Positions 15,486 through 24,506 of a DNA stretch of 64,000 nt are shown piece after piece. Location of the stretch: NCBI GenBank assembly GCA_023421955.1, contig JAEZSE010000049.1:1-64000 (forward strand), written 5' to 3'. Origin of the DNA: Bacillota bacterium. GTDB taxonomy: Bacteria; Bacillota; Clostridia; Christensenellales; UMGS416. Within the stretch, counting starts at the first letter, position 1; the number at the start of each line of letters is the position of its first letter. The notes under the pieces were generated by a model. That model did not search any database. It had not been told where the DNA came from and saw nothing but the letters and a program-made list of their open reading frames with translations. The position numbers were made by a program, and so were the translations under genes.

Positions 15486-16511
15486 TCACCGTATCTCCGC
15501 TGCGTGTTCCTTGGCAAATTGCCTGTAGTCGGCCAGGTTGGCCCGTAGCAGCGCAGGCGTGTCCAGCCCATAGGGGCAGTGGGAAGTGCAATGGCCGCAA
15601 CCGGTGCAGTCTTCCACCCTTTCCATCGCCTGTTGAAACTCCTTTGTCAAAAACTGGCGGTAGGGGGCCCGTCTCAACAGAAGCGATATCCGTGCTGCTG
15701 AGAAGATTGGGATACCCGCCGGGCATGGTTGGCAATAGCCGCAGCCCCTGCAGAACGATCCGGCAAGCTCCTGCCGGTCATGGTCAATGATTTTCTTGAG
15801 CTCACCGCCCAGCTCTGGTGGGTTTTGCTCCAGCGCGAGGAACTCCATCAGCTCTTCCATGCGTTGAATGCCCCAAATTGGCAGCACGTTCGCATATTGC
15901 CGGAGGAATGCAAAGGCAGCAGGAGCCGATGTGATCAGCCCGCCGGACAGCGCTTTCATTGCGATAAGGCCCACGTCATTTTCTTTGCATGCTTCCGACA
16001 GCGCCATGTCATTGTCGCTGGACAGATATGACAACGGATACTGCACGGTGTCATACTGCCCGGACCGGGCGGCCAGGAGCGCATTATCCAGCCGGTGGCA
16101 GGTCACGCCGATGAAGCGGATCACGCCGCTCTGCTTAAGTTTGCGCATTTCTTCGTAGAGTTCATCGCCTGGCATCGGCACCTTGGCCGGGTTGTGGAAT
16201 TGATAAATGTCAATGTAATCCGTTTGCAGCATGGCCAAACTCTCGGCCAGGTGCTTGTGCAGCGTTTCCTTGTCCTGTGCGCCACTCTTGGTGGCGATGA
16301 TGACCTGTTGGCGCACCGGTGAGAGCGCTAAGCCAATTTTCTGTTCGCTGTCGGTATAACCCCGAGCTGAGTCAAAAAAGTTGATTCCGCCGTCATAGGC
16401 CTTTTGCAGGATGCGCACAGCTTCATCCGTTGCGGTGCGCTGCAGCGGCAGCACACCAAATGCAGTGCGGCATACGGTGATGCCGGTTCGCCCCAATCTC
16501 ATTGTTTGCAT
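15486..16511 (-). CDS. Aldo/keto reductase with C-terminal 2x[4Fe-4S] domain
   Basis: 341 residues from ATG 16511 (GGGGAG 6 bases upstream). The AKR barrel comes first: RLGRTGITVCRTAFG, the catalytic-tyrosine region INFFDSARGYTDSEQ (Asp and Tyr), IIATKSG (Lys) and DIYQFHNP (His position). After ~255 residues two ferredoxin-like cysteine sets follow: CRGCGYCQPCPAGI and CTGCGHCTSHCPYGL, each CxxCxxC...CP. This fused type is common in anaerobic Clostridia and is usually annotated putative oxidoreductase of the aldo/keto family. The clusters suggest electron transfer to or from ferredoxin in addition to NAD(P)H. Substrate unknown. Convergent with the cyclase gene and separated from it by a 15-bp hairpin. 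Confidence 0.88.
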   Translation of the reverse strand: MQTMRLGRTGITVCRTAFGVLPLQRTATDEAVRILQKAYDGGINFFDSARGYTDSEQKIGLALSPVRQQVIIATKSGAQDKETLHKHLAESLAMLQTDYIDIYQFHNPAKVPMPGDELYEEMRKLKQSGVIRFIGVTCHRLDNALLAARSGQYDTVQYPLSYLSSDNDMALSEACKENDVGLIAMKALSGGLITSAPAAFAFLRQYANVLPIWGIQRMEELMEFLALEQNPPELGGELKKIIDHDRQELAGSFCRGCGYCQPCPAGIPIFSAARISLLLRRAPYRQFLTKEFQQAMERVEDCTGCGHCTSHCPYGLDTPALLRANLADYRQFAKEHAAEIR

Positions 16512-16711
16512 ATTGTTCTCCCCGTGCATTGATCGGCAGCCCCGGCACTCCGGATGGCTTCCTCGCGGATAGCAGCCTCTCCTGCTGAATCGCTATGGAT
16601 ATTCTGGGGCATTTTGTGGCAGCTTGTCAATGATGTGATCAGGAAAAAGGTGAGAATGCGCCAATTTGAGGCGTTTCCATCTCGTTCTATCCATGTAGGA
16701 TAGTTGCTCTG

Positions 16712-17311
16712 TTAACTTTCTGCGTCCTCGATCAGTCCTTCAATTTCCTCAATGCTGCCAAATGCCATGCCCTCCTCCAGCAGGGGCCGGTAATCCGCCG
16801 GGATCGATTCAACAGGGAAAGACAGCTTTGTGACCATGGTCAGCTTGTCCAGCCCACCCATGTTGCGGTAGACGTATATGTTACCGGTACCGTCACTTTT
16901 GATGATGTAGTGGTCCGGGCAGTATTGGTGGATCGTTCGATCCATGCGGATGTTGCCGCTTACCAGTGACATTTTGTATTCGGGGTAGTACCCCGCGAAC
17001 TCCTCCAGTGTTTTGCCCACCAGCCGGCTGTCCGGCGCCTCCTCCAGTACCTTCATGTGCCCACAGGTGGAATATGTTGTGACCCAAAAAGTGCTCATGT
17101 CTGCAGCAACGAGTGTGGATGGCTGCAGGCTTTGCAGGCTTTCGCCCAGGTTCACCCCGGCGGGGGCCTGCGAGTCGGCAGGCTCTGTCGTAACACCGGG
17201 CCGGGACCCGCTCCTTGCCGACCAGGCATCGCCGGCGATTGCCATCACCGCGCCGGCCAGGCACAGCAGCGCCGCCGCGGCATACATTGTAAAGGTTGAG
17301 GTTTTCCTCAT
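16712..17311 (-). CDS. BofC-like C-terminal domain protein, exported
   Basis: 199 residues. N-terminal hydrophobic segment (~8-26; YAAAALLCLAGAVMAIAG) as signal peptide or anchor. The rest contains YSTCGHMKVLEEAPDSRLVG, GKTLEEFAGYYPEYKMSLVS, HQYCPDHYIIKSDGTGNIY and a leucine/glutamate-rich end. Cysteine-His patterns (CGH, YCPDHY) and the order match the BofC C-terminal domain as I recall it. In B. subtilis BofC is a forespore-secreted regulator of SpoIVB signalling; Clostridia often carry BofC_C-domain proteins without full BofC. No sporulation genes adjoin it. ATG 17311 has GGAGGG 11 bases upstream. Family assignment is moderate. Confidence 0.55.
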   Translation of the reverse strand: MRKTSTFTMYAAAALLCLAGAVMAIAGDAWSARSGSRPGVTTEPADSQAPAGVNLGESLQSLQPSTLVAADMSTFWVTTYSTCGHMKVLEEAPDSRLVGKTLEEFAGYYPEYKMSLVSGNIRMDRTIHQYCPDHYIIKSDGTGNIYVYRNMGGLDKLTMVTKLSFPVESIPADYRPLLEEGMAFGSIEEIEGLIEDAES

Positions 17312-17407
17312 CGCTGACCAATCCCTCCGGTGCGTTGGAATCCTTTGGGATTAGTATTCCATCATTTTCCTGTGCTCATACTGTTTGACGCTCGGCCGGA
17401 TAAACAG

Positions 17408-17445
17408 AAAAAACCCTCTCCCCGTATGTTTGGAGAAAGGGTTTT
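17408..17445 (-). terminator. Intrinsic terminator of the motAB operon
   Basis: Minus strand hairpin: AAACCCTTTCTCC loop GGGGAGAGGGTTT followed by six T. Lies 37 bases after the motB stop. Confidence 0.85.
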
Positions 17446-17481
17446 CAGGTTCTTACCCAGAGGTTTCCGGTTGCCGGCATG

Positions 17482-18342
17482 TCAATCGTCCGATACAATG
17501 TCGATGCTCTTGTCGTAATCGTCTTTCAGGATCACAATGTTCACGCGCCGGTTTTTCGCTTTGTTCGCAGGTGTATTGTTGGGTGCGATTGGCCGGAACT
17601 CACCATAGCCCACGGCAGACATGTTTGCCTCCTTAAGCTTTCCGGTGGAGAGCAACAATCGCAGCACAGTGGAGGCTCTTGCTGCAGATAGATCCCAGTT
17701 GGATGGGAATTGCACTGTATGAATCGGGTCTGTGTCGGTATGGCCCTCCACCAGGATCTGGTTGCCGGACAACGGCGCCAGCACTTCCGCGATACGCAGC
17801 ACCAGAGTTTTTGAAGCGGAAGTCAGATCAGCCTTGCCACTGGCAAACAATACGCGTGAGTTGATGCTGATCACCAAACCTCTTGCGCGCATTGTGACAG
17901 AGACATCGTTATCCAGGTGCTCCTGTGACAGGAGTCCGCGCACCTGATCCTGCACGTTTTCCATTTCCTCAATTTCGATAGCATTGCCGATGCCACCGCC
18001 GGGAGGAGAGGAGGAAACCATGGGGGAGGCTGCAGGTGTGGCTGATTGTGAGGCTGTTGCTGTGCTCAGGCTTGGGGTGTTACTGTTACCGGGCGGCATT
18101 GATGACCCCGGGGAAAATAATGGAAAACTTAAATCGCCGCCAGCTCCTGCGCCATCGCCTTCACTGGGCACGGCGCCGAAAGCGCTGCCCAAGGAATGGA
18201 TGACCGCTTTGTACTTATTCTTGTCCAGGTTACTCATCGCGAACATGATGATAAAAAACGCCAGGAGCAGTGTGATCAGGTCTGCATAGGTGAGCAGCCA
18301 GCGTTCGCCGTTTTCTTTTTCGTGTTCCTCGTGTCCGTTCAT
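17482..18342 (-). CDS. motB: Flagellar motor stator protein MotB
   Basis: 286 residues from ATG 18342 (MNGHEEHEKENGERW). One transmembrane helix (~18-38) with the essential stator aspartate in TYADLITLLLAFF. A long Ser/Thr/Pro/Gly-rich linker follows (~65-125), then the OmpA-like peptidoglycan-binding domain: VLFASGKADLTSASK, ILVEGHTDTDPI, NWDLSAARASTV, GYGEFRPIAPN and NRRVNIVIL. It anchors the stator to peptidoglycan. The low-complexity linker, longer than in Bacillus MotB, is unusual. The frame from 18399 has an extra N-terminus overlapping motA and no ribosome site; ATG 18342 lies one base past the motA stop, so motA-motB are coupled. Confidence 0.93.
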   Translation of the reverse strand: MNGHEEHEKENGERWLLTYADLITLLLAFFIIMFAMSNLDKNKYKAVIHSLGSAFGAVPSEGDGAGAGGDLSFPLFSPGSSMPPGNSNTPSLSTATASQSATPAASPMVSSSPPGGGIGNAIEIEEMENVQDQVRGLLSQEHLDNDVSVTMRARGLVISINSRVLFASGKADLTSASKTLVLRIAEVLAPLSGNQILVEGHTDTDPIHTVQFPSNWDLSAARASTVLRLLLSTGKLKEANMSAVGYGEFRPIAPNNTPANKAKNRRVNIVILKDDYDKSIDIVSDD

Positions 18343-18343
18343 G

Positions 18344-19153
18344 TCATTCCTCGGCGGCTTTTGGTGCTGCTGGCTGTTTTTTACCAGCGGTCTTCTCAAA
18401 ATAAGCCAGGTTCATCTTGTCGCGCACTGAATCCGGATGATCACCGGCCTGGATTGAAAGCACACCCTCGACAATCAGCTCATTGATCAGCCTTTCACGA
18501 GCTGCCTTTACCTTGACTTTATTTTCAAAGGGGAGCCAAAGAAGGTTTGCCAGGCTCACGCCGTACAGCGTGGCGATGAATGCGGTAGCGATGCCCTTCG
18601 CCAGTTCTGCCGGGTCTTCCAGGTTGCCGGCCAGCACCGTGATCAAGCCCATTACTGTGCCGATGATGCCCATGGTGGGCGAATAACCGCCCGCGGCTGC
18701 AAATAGTTTGGATCCGCGCACATAGACATCGTTTTGGAGGTGCATATCCCAAAGGAGGATGTCCTTGGTGGTCTTCGACTCTGTGCCGTCTATGATCAGC
18801 TTTAAACCCTTTGCGATGAGTGGGTTTTTGTTCTGTGAGGCTTCGGTTTCCAGAGCCAGCAGACCTTCTTTTCGTGCGATCTCCGAATAGCGCACCATTT
18901 CTTGGATGGTTTGCAGCTCGTTGATTTTCTTGTTGAAGAGGACCATCTTGAACATCGAACCGATCAGCTTCACCTCATTGATGGGGAACGACACCAGCAC
19001 CGCACCGACCGTGCCGCCAAGGATGATAGGTGCTGCCGTGGCTGACCATAACCCAACCAAAGCTTCGGCAATGCCACCCTTGGATTCCATGATATAACCG
19101 CCGACGACGCCGCCAAGTGCTATGATAATGCCGAGAATTGTGGTGATATCCAT
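18344..19153 (-). CDS. motA: Flagellar motor stator protein MotA
   Basis: 269 residues with four membrane helices (approximately 4-22, 34-53, 150-170 and 183-203) and the large cytoplasmic loop between helices 2 and 3 (MVLFNKKINELQTIQEMVRY, ARKEGLLALETEAS), which holds the torque-generating charged residues. Conserved features include PTMGIIGTVMGLI and IATAFIATLYGVSLAN-type segments, matching MotA. It forms the ion channel of the stator with MotB. First gene of motA-motB; GAAGGGA is the ribosome site. A lysine/alanine-rich tail (GKKQPAAPKAAEE) is appended. Whether protons or sodium ions drive it cannot be decided by eye. Confidence 0.94.
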   Translation of the reverse strand: MDITTILGIIIALGGVVGGYIMESKGGIAEALVGLWSATAAPIILGGTVGAVLVSFPINEVKLIGSMFKMVLFNKKINELQTIQEMVRYSEIARKEGLLALETEASQNKNPLIAKGLKLIIDGTESKTTKDILLWDMHLQNDVYVRGSKLFAAAGGYSPTMGIIGTVMGLITVLAGNLEDPAELAKGIATAFIATLYGVSLANLLWLPFENKVKVKAARERLINELIVEGVLSIQAGDHPDSVRDKMNLAYFEKTAGKKQPAAPKAAEE

Positions 19154-19239
19154 CTTCTTCGGTCCCTTCGAAAAAACCAGGTTTTGGTAGCAGAATGAGG
19201 GGAAAACCCCCTCTTTATGGATTTTTTTGCCGATATAAA

Positions 19240-19268
19240 ACTATAGCATGGTCAAGCCATGAAGACAA
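19240..19268 (-). promoter_or_regulatory. Sigma-A-like promoter of motAB
   Basis: Minus strand TTGTCT (19268-19263), 17 bases, TATAGT (19245-19240). Predicted start near 19233, so an ~80-base leader with two small hairpins (GAGGGG/CCCCTC at 19197-19213 and AAAACC/GGTTTT near 19175). No sigma-D-type (TAAA-N15-GCCGATAT) promoter was found in this orientation. The rest of 19154-19426 shows no gene. Confidence 0.5.
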
Positions 19269-19426
19269 CACAAATCACCGCAACCAATTGGCTAGAACAC
19301 GCCTGATACGCAAATAGAGGCATCACCTGGGTGCCAATGCTCCATCTTAATATATCGTCAATTTGTATCAAAGGCATAAATGAATTGTCGCGAAATGACG
19401 ATGGATATCCGGCTGGCAGGAGATCG

Positions 19427-19693
19427 TTATTGTTTTACCTCGCCCTTTTCGATCAGATGTGCGAGGGCGTTTGCAGCTTCTTCCTCATCCGCGCCCGAAA
19501 CGGCCAGCAGGAAGGTTTCACCCCGGTGCATCCGCAAAGATAGTACACCCATGATCGATTTGGCGTTCACTCGTTTGCTTCCCTGCTCAATAAGAATAGA
19601 AGAGCTGTATTTGCTGGCCACCTGCACCAGCAATGCCGCTGCCTTTGGTTGCAGGCCATCATCTGTTCGGATACTGAGTTTCTTGATTGTCAT
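19427..19693 (-). CDS. crh: HPr-like regulatory protein Crh
   Basis: 88 residues, HPr fold. The phospho-acceptor histidine at position 15 of HPr is replaced by Gln15 (GLQPKAAALL), while the HPr-kinase target Ser46 is kept in VNAKSIMGVLSL. These are the hallmarks of Crh, the catabolite-repression HPr of Bacillus. Crh cannot carry PTS phosphate but, when Ser46 is phosphorylated, acts with CcpA and other partners. ATG 19693 (MTIKKLS) has GGAGGTG upstream; the frame from 19738 adds 15 residues with no ribosome site. The gene overlaps the 3' end of whiA by 35 bases, and the whiA-crh order matches the B. subtilis yvcJKL-crh operon. Position 17 is Lys rather than the usual Arg. Confidence 0.85.
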   Translation of the reverse strand: MTIKKLSIRTDDGLQPKAAALLVQVASKYSSSILIEQGSKRVNAKSIMGVLSLRMHRGETFLLAVSGADEEEAANALAHLIEKGEVKQ

Positions 19694-20630
19694 GATTAGG
19701 CACCTCCCTGGTTCTGATATCTTCAGCCAACTCGGCAATCTTCCGAAACCTGTGGTTCAGGCCAGATTTGCTCACGCCGATCAGCTCTCCCAGCCGCTCC
19801 AATGTGGCGTCAGGGTTTTCCAGCCTCGCCTCTGCTGTCTGCCGGAGGGATTCCGGCAATCTGGCAAGGCGACCCTCCCGCTCAATCAGAAGGATGTTTT
19901 CCACCTGGGTGGCGGCGGCGCGCAACGATTTATCCAGGTTTGCCGTGTCGCAATTGACCACGCGGTTAACCGTGTTGCGCACGCCTTTTTCCACCCGGAC
20001 ACTCTCAAACCGGAGCATTTGGCTGTGGGCACCAATGATTGCAAGAAACTCGGACACATGGTCGGCTTCCTTGAGATAAATCACCTGCTTGCCGTTGCGA
20101 ACCGCGATGCGGGCGTTGATCTCCGATCCGGCCAGCAGTGATACGGCGCTCCGGGCGAGCGACTCGTCTTCCAGCACAAGCTCCAGGTGGTATCCTTTTC
20201 CGGGGTCAGACATGGAGCCACACCCAAGAAACAAGCCCCGAAGGAAAGCGCCCTCGCAGCAGCTCAGCCGCACCAGGTCTGCCCGCACACCGCCGGCCAT
20301 CCCGGTGCTGTCCAGCGCACCCACATCCTCCAGGACCTTCCTGGCTGCGGCACCGTCTTCTATCGTCACGCGGTAACTGTAGTTTCGATTAAGCCGGTGG
20401 CGCTCCCGCTGCTCCATTGCAGGTTGTATGCCATAAAGCGATTTGATGAGCTTGAAGACCTTACGGGCAATCACCGGGCTCTCAGTGGAGACCTCGGCTT
20501 GCAGGCTGCCGGATCGCACATGCATGGACCCGGCAGAAAGCATCACGCCTGCCAGCTCTGCGCGGCGGCAACACGGGTTACCCAAAGGCACCCCGGCCAG
20601 CTCTTCTTTCACACCTGCCGCAAACGACAT
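19659..20630 (-). CDS. whiA: DNA-binding protein WhiA
   Basis: 323 residues. N-terminal LAGLIDADG-like region starting SFAAGVKEELAGVPLGNPCC, with CCEGAFLRGLFLGCGSMSDP (degenerate LAGLIDADG element) near 120-140, and a C-terminal helix-turn-helix (RLGELIGVSKSGLNHRFRKI, ~280-300) typical of WhiA. In Streptomyces WhiA controls sporulation; in Bacillus it influences cell division and chromosome segregation. The C-terminal HTH and the downstream crh gene match the Bacillus arrangement. Upstream yvcJ/yvcK homologues are not in this position: the 5' side is a non-coding gap with the divergent PBP gene. GGGAG is the ribosome site. Confidence 0.92.
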   Translation of the reverse strand: MSFAAGVKEELAGVPLGNPCCRRAELAGVMLSAGSMHVRSGSLQAEVSTESPVIARKVFKLIKSLYGIQPAMEQRERHRLNRNYSYRVTIEDGAAARKVLEDVGALDSTGMAGGVRADLVRLSCCEGAFLRGLFLGCGSMSDPGKGYHLELVLEDESLARSAVSLLAGSEINARIAVRNGKQVIYLKEADHVSEFLAIIGAHSQMLRFESVRVEKGVRNTVNRVVNCDTANLDKSLRAAATQVENILLIEREGRLARLPESLRQTAEARLENPDATLERLGELIGVSKSGLNHRFRKIAELAEDIRTREVPNHDNQETQYPNR

Positions 20631-20877
20631 GGACTCCCGCCCTTCAAGTAAAGTATATCACACACTGATGGTTTTACCAACTGTAATGGCATTTCTGAAT
20701 ACGCCAATACAAAGTTGTTTTGTATTTTTCTACTGAAACTTATTTTATGTTTGAATGATAAGGTAATGCCGCCTTATTCAGGAACTACCTTTTGCATTGC
20801 AAATCGGTTATAATTGATACTCAGTTCAGTAGTACGTTATGCTTCGCCGCCACAATTCTGGAGGGATTTCAACCGTA

Positions 20878-23800
20878 ATGGATCGGATAAACAACATCAT
20901 TATTCAAATAAAAAACTGGTTCTCTTCTTTTGTGGGAAAGGTGCAGGAGCCGCCGCGCCCGTCCTACCGCACTGCTGCCCGGTCAGGCTCCCGCGAGGCA
21001 GTCTCCCGCCGGGGCCGTATGGTTTCTCGAGCCAGGACTGGCTTGGGGGAGAGACCTATCTCTGCCGGCCGGAGTGTCCGCAATGCTGACGACGTGGAGT
21101 TTGCAAGCGATCACGGCTTTTCGTCACCGGATCATGGTGAGCAGCTCTCCGAGACTGACCGACTCGAAATTGAGTTGATCAAACACAACCCGGGCGACAG
21201 GACCGAGTCGCATACACCCGGTTTGCAGTCTGACGGCATGATAGCTGAGAGTGAGCCGGAGGCCATGGCGCTGCCGGTTGCACCAGAGCCGGAGATTGAG
21301 ACGGAGCCCATCCAGACTCGACCGGATGAACCAGCCAGCGAGTCCTCGGGCATGCAAGGATATGCCATTGACAGCGCCCGGCCCAGGAAACCGTTTTACT
21401 CCCGGCCTCGGTTCATGGAACAGGAGCGCGTGGAACCGGCAAACACCCCGCTTATGGACAAGGATCCTCTGAGACCCGGCGCTTCATTTGACATGGCACC
21501 CCGGCAGCCGGAGGAGGGTCTTGGCTCTCCGGCGTTCTGGCAGCCCCCGCATACGGAGGCGAAGAGCGAAGCGGAGCAAACGAATGAAGAGCCCCGGCAA
21601 GCTTATGGCATTGAGCGGATCCGGAACCTGTGGGCAAGAAAGCCACAGGCCGAAGCCACCACAGCCGGCAACGAGCAGGCCGACGGAGAGGGCCCAGTGG
21701 CAAAGAAACGTTTAAAACTTTTTAAAGCCCGCCAGAAGCAGCCCAATGCGGTGCTGGGTGTGGCGTTCACCACGCTGCAGCTCATCGTGTTCGTCGTGCT
21801 GCTGATTGGCGTGGTTGGCACTGGCGCGGTCATCGGCATCGCCAAGGCCTATGTGGACACCACACCCACGCTGGATGTGGGTAAGATCCAGAATCAGGAT
21901 CTCACCAGCTTTATTTATGACAGCAACGGCAATCTGATCACCACCTTTGCCGGCATGGAGAACCGTGTGTGGGCCACAGTGGATGAGATTCCCAAAAATC
22001 TGCAAAACGCCATTGTGGCCGTGGAGGACGCCCGTTTCTACACCCACAACGGCGTGGACCTGAAGCGTATCATAGGCTCTTTTCTGAGCAATATGTCGAG
22101 CGACAGCTCGCAGGGCGGCAGCACACTCACGCAGCAACTGATCAAAAACACGATGATCACCAACGAGCGCACGTATAAGCGCAAGATCCAGGAAGCATGG
22201 CTGGCAATGCAATTGGAGGGGGAATACAAGAGCAAGTATCCGGAAGCCTATAAGGGTATGATCCTTGAGGCTTACCTTAACACAATCCCGCTGGGGCAGT
22301 CCAATTATGGCGTGAAGGCTGCCGCTAAGGACTATTTCGGAAAAGAACTGAAAGATCTCTCATTGCGTGAGTGCGCAATGCTGGCTGGTCTATCACAAAG
22401 CCCCTATCTGTATGACCCCCGCCGCAACACATACACCCGCAATCGCATGGACATTACCGACAAACGCACCAACACGGTGCTCCGGCGCATGTATGAGCAA
22501 GGCTATATTGATCAAGGCCAGTATGAGCAGGCGCTCAATGAGAAAGTGGCAATCCTCAAGGATGCGGCGACCACGCAGATGTATGACATGCCCTTCTTCG
22601 TGGAATATGCCATTGAAGATGTGAAAACGCACCTGTTGGAAAGCCGGGGTCTTGAAAACACCAGCGAGAACCGCAGCAAGCTGGACAGTGAGCTGCGATC
22701 CGGCGGTTACAAAATCTATCTCACGGTGGATCCAGAGATCCAAAAAACCGTGGAGAATACGCTCTATACCTGGAAAAAATACCCCAAGATGCAGATCAGC
22801 CGCGACGGCTCCACCACCGTGCGCGATGGTTACGGCTACACAACAGTGCAGCAGCCGCAGGCTGCGGCCGTGGTGCTTGATTACCACACCGGTGAACTCA
22901 AGGCAATTGTGGGCGGCCGCCAGCAGCCCAGCGCCAAGCGCACCTTGAACCGTGCATGGCAATCCTATATGCCGGTGGGTTCATGCATCAAACCGCTGGC
23001 TGTCTATGCCCCGGCCATCGAAAAGGGGTTGTCTCCGGCATCCATTGTTTACAATGTGCCCGCACCGGTGGAGGGGTGGAACACCGCTCAGGGTTATCCC
23101 AGCAACTATGGCGGCGGCTCGTTCAAAGGGCCGATGTCTTTGCGGGCTGGCTTGACCAACTCCTACAACGTGGTGGCTGCCCGGGTGTTGATGGACACCG
23201 TGGGCATTGAGGATTCCTACAATACGTTGCTGAAGATGGGCATCAAGCCTACGAGCAGCGTGAAGAAGGATGGCCCTGGCCTCGCGCTTGGCACTTCCGG
23301 TATCACACTGGTGGAAATGACGGCGGCTTACGGCACATTCGGCAACAAAGGCGAATACATCGAGCCGTTATCGTTTGCCAAGGTGGTGGACGCCAAGGGC
23401 AGCGTCGTGCTCGACGCCGAGAAAATTCGCAAACGCGAAAAGGTTTTCCAGGATTCTACAGCTTGGCTCATGGTCAACATGATGACCGACGTGATCAACA
23501 AGGGCACCGGCACCAAGGCTAAGATCCCCAACATGACCGTGGCGGGTAAGACGGGCACCAACAGCAATTATGTGGGTGTGTCTTTCAACGCCATCACACC
23601 GTATTACTCGGCGGCAGTTTGGGTGGGCAGCGATGCTTACAAGCCGCTTTACAAGGGTGCCTCCGGCGGCACCGACGCAGCGCCGCTGTGGCAGGCTTTC
23701 ATGGCAAAGGTCCATAAAGGCTTGAAAAACAAGGCCATTATAGAGGCCAAGCCGGAAGACCTGGGCTTGGTGAAAGCCACGGTATGCGGCGTGTCTGGCA

Positions 23801-24459
23801 AGCTGGTGACTGACGCCTGCAAGCTTGATGCCAAATATAAGCCTGTAACCGATTGGTTTTTGAAGGACACCGTGCCTACTGAGCCATGCAACATGCACTA
23901 CCAAATGAAGCTTTGCAAGGTGTCCGGCAAGCTGGCCACAGAGTTCTGCCCGGCCGAAGAAGTGGAAGAGAGCAGCATCCTGATTGTGCCCCAGGATTCG
24001 ATCATTCGTAAAATGAAGCCGGAGGATATCACCAAATACTTCCCCAACGCGATGCTGGATTTCCCCACCGTGGAAGATCTGAGCCTGCTCACGCCGGACA
24101 ATCCCGACTACGCACCGTATTTCTGCCCGATCCACACCGAGGACTGGGCCGGCATCCAGCAGCAATATGCTGAGCTTGTGACCATTTCTAAGGCTCTTAT
24201 TAAGGATGTGCAGGATCGGATGGGGAGCGCGGGGCTCACCCAGAGTGTCAAGGATGCGCTGAACGCGAAGATCAAGACGGTCAACGATATCATCGAAAAG
24301 GGCTTCAGTGACCCGCTTGTGAAGCCTCAGAAGGTCTATAACAACCTGGTCGCAGCGTATAATGACCTGAAAGATTATGCCGAATTTGTGCTGCCAGACT
24401 CAGGGCCCACGCCAACTCCGACGCTGGAGCCCAGCCCATCACCCACACCAACACCATGA
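20878..24459 (+). CDS. Class A penicillin-binding protein (bifunctional transglycosylase/transpeptidase)
   Basis: About 1193 residues. An unusually long cytoplasmic N-terminus (~1-285) is rich in Arg, Glu, Pro and Ser with low complexity, followed by one transmembrane helix (~290-320). The GT51 domain holds the catalytic glutamate in VAVEDARFYTHNGVDLKR (~380) and QGGSTLTQQLIKN. The transpeptidase domain has SxxK as GSCIKPLA (~700), SxN as NSYNVVA (~761) and KTG as AGKTGTNS (~890). After it come cysteine-containing repeats (VCGVSGKLVTDACK, LCKVSGKLATEFC) and a C-terminal Pro/Thr-rich tail (PTPTPTLEPSPSPTPTP). It polymerises and cross-links peptidoglycan. ATG 20878 has GGAGGG 12 bases upstream; the ATG at 20839 does not. 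Candidate -10 TATAAT at 20809-20814. Confidence 0.93.
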   Translation: MDRINNIIIQIKNWFSSFVGKVQEPPRPSYRTAARSGSREAVSRRGRMVSRARTGLGERPISAGRSVRNADDVEFASDHGFSSPDHGEQLSETDRLEIELIKHNPGDRTESHTPGLQSDGMIAESEPEAMALPVAPEPEIETEPIQTRPDEPASESSGMQGYAIDSARPRKPFYSRPRFMEQERVEPANTPLMDKDPLRPGASFDMAPRQPEEGLGSPAFWQPPHTEAKSEAEQTNEEPRQAYGIERIRNLWARKPQAEATTAGNEQADGEGPVAKKRLKLFKARQKQPNAVLGVAFTTLQLIVFVVLLIGVVGTGAVIGIAKAYVDTTPTLDVGKIQNQDLTSFIYDSNGNLITTFAGMENRVWATVDEIPKNLQNAIVAVEDARFYTHNGVDLKRIIGSFLSNMSSDSSQGGSTLTQQLIKNTMITNERTYKRKIQEAWLAMQLEGEYKSKYPEAYKGMILEAYLNTIPLGQSNYGVKAAAKDYFGKELKDLSLRECAMLAGLSQSPYLYDPRRNTYTRNRMDITDKRTNTVLRRMYEQGYIDQGQYEQALNEKVAILKDAATTQMYDMPFFVEYAIEDVKTHLLESRGLENTSENRSKLDSELRSGGYKIYLTVDPEIQKTVENTLYTWKKYPKMQISRDGSTTVRDGYGYTTVQQPQAAAVVLDYHTGELKAIVGGRQQPSAKRTLNRAWQSYMPVGSCIKPLAVYAPAIEKGLSPASIVYNVPAPVEGWNTAQGYPSNYGGGSFKGPMSLRAGLTNSYNVVAARVLMDTVGIEDSYNTLLKMGIKPTSSVKKDGPGLALGTSGITLVEMTAAYGTFGNKGEYIEPLSFAKVVDAKGSVVLDAEKIRKREKVFQDSTAWLMVNMMTDVINKGTGTKAKIPNMTVAGKTGTNSNYVGVSFNAITPYYSAAVWVGSDAYKPLYKGASGGTDAAPLWQAFMAKVHKGLKNKAIIEAKPEDLGLVKATVCGVSGKLVTDACKLDAKYKPVTDWFLKDTVPTEPCNMHYQMKLCKVSGKLATEFCPAEEVEESSILIVPQDSIIRKMKPEDITKYFPNAMLDFPTVEDLSLLTPDNPDYAPYFCPIHTEDWAGIQQQYAELVTISKALIKDVQDRMGSAGLTQSVKDALNAKIKTVNDIIEKGFSDPLVKPQKVYNNLVAAYNDLKDYAEFVLPDSGPTPTPTLEPSPSPTPTP

Positions 24460-24464
24460 AAGAA

Positions 24465-24497
24465 AACCCGCAAAGCTTTTCGCCTTGCGGGTTTTTA
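24465..24497 (+). terminator. Intrinsic terminator after the PBP gene
   Basis: AACCCGCAA (24465-24473) and TTGCGGGTT around a loop, then a T-rich tail (GGGTTTTTATG), only six bases past the stop. Confidence 0.88.
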
Positions 24498-24506
24498 TGA
24501 ACATTT

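Noticed and set aside
19228..19240. Sigma-D-type motif GCCGATAT near motA
   Set aside because: It reads on the plus strand, away from motA, and lacks a TAAA box 15 bases upstream.
19154..19426. Cyclic-di-GMP riboswitch in front of motA
   Set aside because: Considered because of the nearby diguanylate cyclase; the GEMM core sequences are absent.
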